Assembly (NCBI RefSeq): GCF_020623625.1
Contig: NC_060203.1
Coordinates: 682,001-746,000, forward strand
Reading direction: 5' to 3'
Origin: Saccharomycodes ludwigii
Taxonomy: Eukaryota > Ascomycota > Saccharomycetes > Saccharomycodales > Saccharomycodaceae
DNA length: 64,000 bases
The notes below the pieces were generated by a model. That model had not been told where the DNA came from, did not search any database, and saw only the letters and a list, made by a program, of their open reading frames with translations. The translations under genes were made by a program, and so were the position numbers. Shown here one piece after another: positions 63,101 to 64,000 of this stretch. Positions within the stretch are counted from its first letter, which is position 1, and every line of letters begins with the position of its first letter.

Positions 63101-64000
63101 TGTAGTACTAACATCGTTGCTAGTTGGTGTCTCAACTGTGTAGATAGTAGATGTGGTTGGAATACCGTCTGATCCAATACTAGTGGTAACACTAGTACCA
63201 ATAGTAGAAGTAAATGCACCGGTCCATGGCGTATAAGTAGTAGACTCATCATTTGGGGTTTCTACATATATAACGGTCGAAGTAATTGAAACACCATCTG
63301 ATCTAGTGGTAGTAAATAAGCTGGTGGCATATGTAGAGGTAAAAGAACCAGTCCACTTTTTGGTTGTGGTAGAGACAACCTGAGGTGTTTCTACTATAAC
63401 ATTGATTATTTCTTTTGTTGTTGATGATATAGTAATTGGTTGAACAGTAGTTTTTGTAGTCGTATAAGATTGTCCCCAAGGAACTGTTGTGGTTACAGTA
63501 GTTGCGTTACAAACTTCCTCGGCATCTGGGAGAGTATAAACAGTATTGTTCCAATAATTGGTATAATTTCCATTTGGATCAGTGTATCCAAAGGTTAACC
63601 CACCAGCCCACTGTCTATTAGTATGAAATAGCCTAATCGGATAATATACACCTGCAACGAGGTCTATCACCAAGTTATTAACGCCTGTAGGACCAGATGA
63701 AGACCAGATAGAGTTTATTTGATATGATTTTAGATATTCTGATGAGTCACTTGCCATACAACAATCGTAGGCAGTTCCACCACCAATAGAGACAATTGCT
63801 AAATCATCAACATAACCTATTGTGAATTTATAGCTGCCAGATATTGTTGGAAGAAAATAGCCAGTAGCAACAAATGTCCAATTAGTTAAATAAACAGGTT
63901 GATCATAATTGTATCCAGATGGTAATTGTCCCTTTACAGCTTGAAGAGATTGAGAGCTTGGTAGATTAAATGTATAATCAAAAGAAATTGCACCATTAGT
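60194..64000 (-). CDS. FLO1/5/9-type flocculin, 5' end outside the window
   Basis: The frame is open from the right edge through 1,268 residues, and the ATG at 63757 is internal. The N-terminal part is a PA14 lectin domain. The two adjacent aspartates that bind calcium and mannose (DcisD) are at 63803-63808 in the context YVDDLAIVSIGGGTAYDCC. About fifteen tandem flocculin repeats follow: one degenerate, six of 45 residues with PWTGAFTST, seven of 44-45 with PWTGTY(T/I)ST, and one degenerate. A second block of about four 43-residue repeats with NTPVTVTKTSVFTTSG and poly-Asn comes next. The protein ends with a hydrophobic GPI-attachment tail. Such proteins are wall-anchored and bind mannans on other cells, causing flocculation. 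The signal peptide lies outside the window. Confidence 0.95.
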   Translation of the reverse strand, partial: TNGAISFDYTFNLPSSQSLQAVKGQLPSGYNYDQPVYLTNWTFVATGYFLPTISGSYKFTIGYVDDLAIVSIGGGTAYDCCMASDSSEYLKSYQINSIWSSSGPTGVNNLVIDLVAGVYYPIRLFHTNRQWAGGLTFGYTDPNGNYTNYWNNTVYTLPDAEEVCNATTVTTTVPWGQSYTTTKTTVQPITISSTTKEIINVIVETPQVVSTTTKKWTGSFTSTYATSLFTTTRSDGVSITSTVIYVETPNDESTTYTPWTGAFTSTIGTSVTTSIGSDGIPTTSTIYTVETPTSNDVSTTYTPWTGAFTSTIGTSVTTSIGSDGIPTTSTIYTVETPTSNDVSTTYTPWTGAFTSTIGTSVTTSIGSDGIPTTSTIYTVETPEVDAASTTYTPWTGAFTSTIGTSVTTSIGSDGIPTTSTIYTVETPTSNDVSTTYTPWTGAFTSTIGTSVTTSIGSDGIPTTSTIYTVETPTSNDVSTTYTPWTGAFTSTIGTSVTTSIGSDGIPTTSTIYTVETPTSNDVSTTYTPWTGTYTSTIGTSVFTTTGTDGKPTTSTIYTVETPMVPDSTTYTPWTGTYTSTIGTSVLTTTGTDGKPTTSTIYTVETPMVPDSTTYTPWTGTYTSTIGTSVLTTTGTDGKPTTSTIYTVETPMVPDSTTYTPWTGTYTSTIGTSVLTTTGTDGKPTTSTIYTVETPVVPDSTTYTPWTGTYTSTIGTSVFTTTGTDGKPTTSTIYIVETPMVPDSTTYTPWTGTYTSTIGTSVFTTTGTDGKPTTSTIYTVETPENQGVTTTYTPWTGTYISTIGTSIFTTTGTDGKPTTSTIYTVETPTNHDISTTFTSWGGAYTSTYSTDIFTVTGSNGLSTTSTIIYVETPGFGYFNTTSSKYLPFTTLPGTINTQTSTNPSEGRSTSETFTNSAPGTTSTSETVSPVNPTTETPGLPSSVTRTTVIVTSGRTITSTIVTCDATTTTVPNNNNNNNGGSNNSDSEVYSVSSETSNTPVTVTKTSVFTTSGSTITATITSTIVPNNNNNNGGSSSSETGNTPVIVTKTSVFTTSGSTITSVITSTIVPNNNNNGGSGNSETSNTPVTVTKTSVFTTSGSIITATITSTIVPNNNNNGGSGNSETANTPVTVTKTSVFTTSGSTITSVITSTIVPNNNNENGSGSPGNASEYVDTISSGSVYTTVTKSGSGNSGNSNNVVTKTTSGGKVITTTIQSETISSTAAIEVQSIQSQPASSGLISIYQAGAVSNRISTFKMFFTLFVLFFNLF
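60500..61020 (-). repeat. Second tandem repeat block of the flocculin (about 129-bp units)
   Basis: Four units of roughly 43 codons each contain VTKTSVFTTSGS, TITSTIVP and a poly-Asn run of variable length, followed by Gly/Ser. They alternate TATITST and TSVITST, suggesting duplication of a two-unit block. An older degenerate copy precedes them near 61040-61160. The units correspond to the Ser/Thr-rich stalk near the cell wall anchor. Confidence 0.85.
61502..63241 (-). repeat. Tandem flocculin repeats: six 135-bp and seven 132/135-bp units
   Basis: Going along the gene, six almost identical 135-bp units occupy about 63241-62432, and seven units of 132-135 bp of a second subtype occupy about 62431-61502. 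Units within each subtype differ by only a few bases, while the two subtypes differ at many. This indicates recent homogenisation within each block. A degenerate unit flanks the array on either side. Antisense frames of up to 283 codons here are artefacts of the repeat. Confidence 0.9.

Overview
The window is nuclear DNA of an AT-rich budding yeast (Saccharomycetales). Genes are compact and almost intron-free, promoters are loaded with poly(A/T) tracts, and nearly every protein has a clear Saccharomyces cerevisiae counterpart. Gene order points to a lineage that did not pass through the whole-genome duplication. Genes that S. cerevisiae keeps on the left arm of chromosome V (TCA17, FRD1, GDA1, YEL043W, RAD23, GLY1, IES6, ANP1, HYP2, MCM3, SPF1, BUD16, VMA3) are interleaved in one stretch with genes it keeps on the right arm of chromosome X (ISY1, TAH11, SSC1, VPS55, POL32, NUP85, URB2, GEF1). 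There is one copy of each family that S. cerevisiae has as a pair (OSM1/FRD1, CYC1/CYC7, HYP2/ANB1, SSC1/ECM10, UTR1/YEF1). A Saccharomycodes-like yeast would fit the base composition and the flocculin, but I cannot fix the species.

Layout. 1-1146: 5' part of a CIN1-like tubulin cofactor D gene, running off the left edge. 1842-3437: an LPL1-type lipase. 3.5-20.6 kb: TCA17, fumarate reductase, GDA1, ISY1, a fibronectin-III membrane protein, cytochrome c, RAD23, GLY1, IES6, ANP1. A 2.8 kb gap without recognisable genes lies at 13.7-16.4 kb. 21.9-32.1 kb: eIF5A, MCM3, SPF1, TAH11/CDT1. 33-44.4 kb: SSC1, VPS55, BUD16, UTR1-type NAD kinase, POL32 and VMA3. VMA3 needs a 14-nt first exon and a 774-nt intron. 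44.5-53.4 kb: NUP85, URB2, GEF1. 54.4-58.4 kb: TOS7-like and TLG2, a pair from the chromosome XV block. 58.4-60.2 kb: a gene-poor stretch with a decayed reading frame. 60.2-64 kb: the 3' part of a FLO1-type flocculin with a PA14 sugar-binding module, about fifteen 44-45 residue repeats and a GPI tail, running off the right edge.

Most genes are unrelated housekeeping functions whose grouping reflects ancestry, not operons. Sub-themes are DNA replication (MCM3, TAH11/CDT1, POL32, RAD23 in repair), secretion and Golgi glycosylation (GDA1, ANP1, TCA17, TLG2, VPS55, GEF1, VMA3) and redox or mitochondrial functions (OSM1, cytochrome c, SSC1, NAD kinase). Divergent gene pairs share short promoters in which several textbook control sites can be read: an Mcm1/ECB-like plus MCB pair at MCM3, a step-type heat-shock element at SSC1, and a HAP2/3/4-type site at cytochrome c.

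No transposon, LTR, tRNA, rRNA or CRISPR was recognised. No convincing new biological system was found. The best candidates for a second look are the VMA3 intron with decoy acceptors, a GC-rich double hairpin downstream of SSC1, the gene-free interval at 13.7-16.4 kb, a possible small or decayed gene at about 11 kb, and the flocculin locus.
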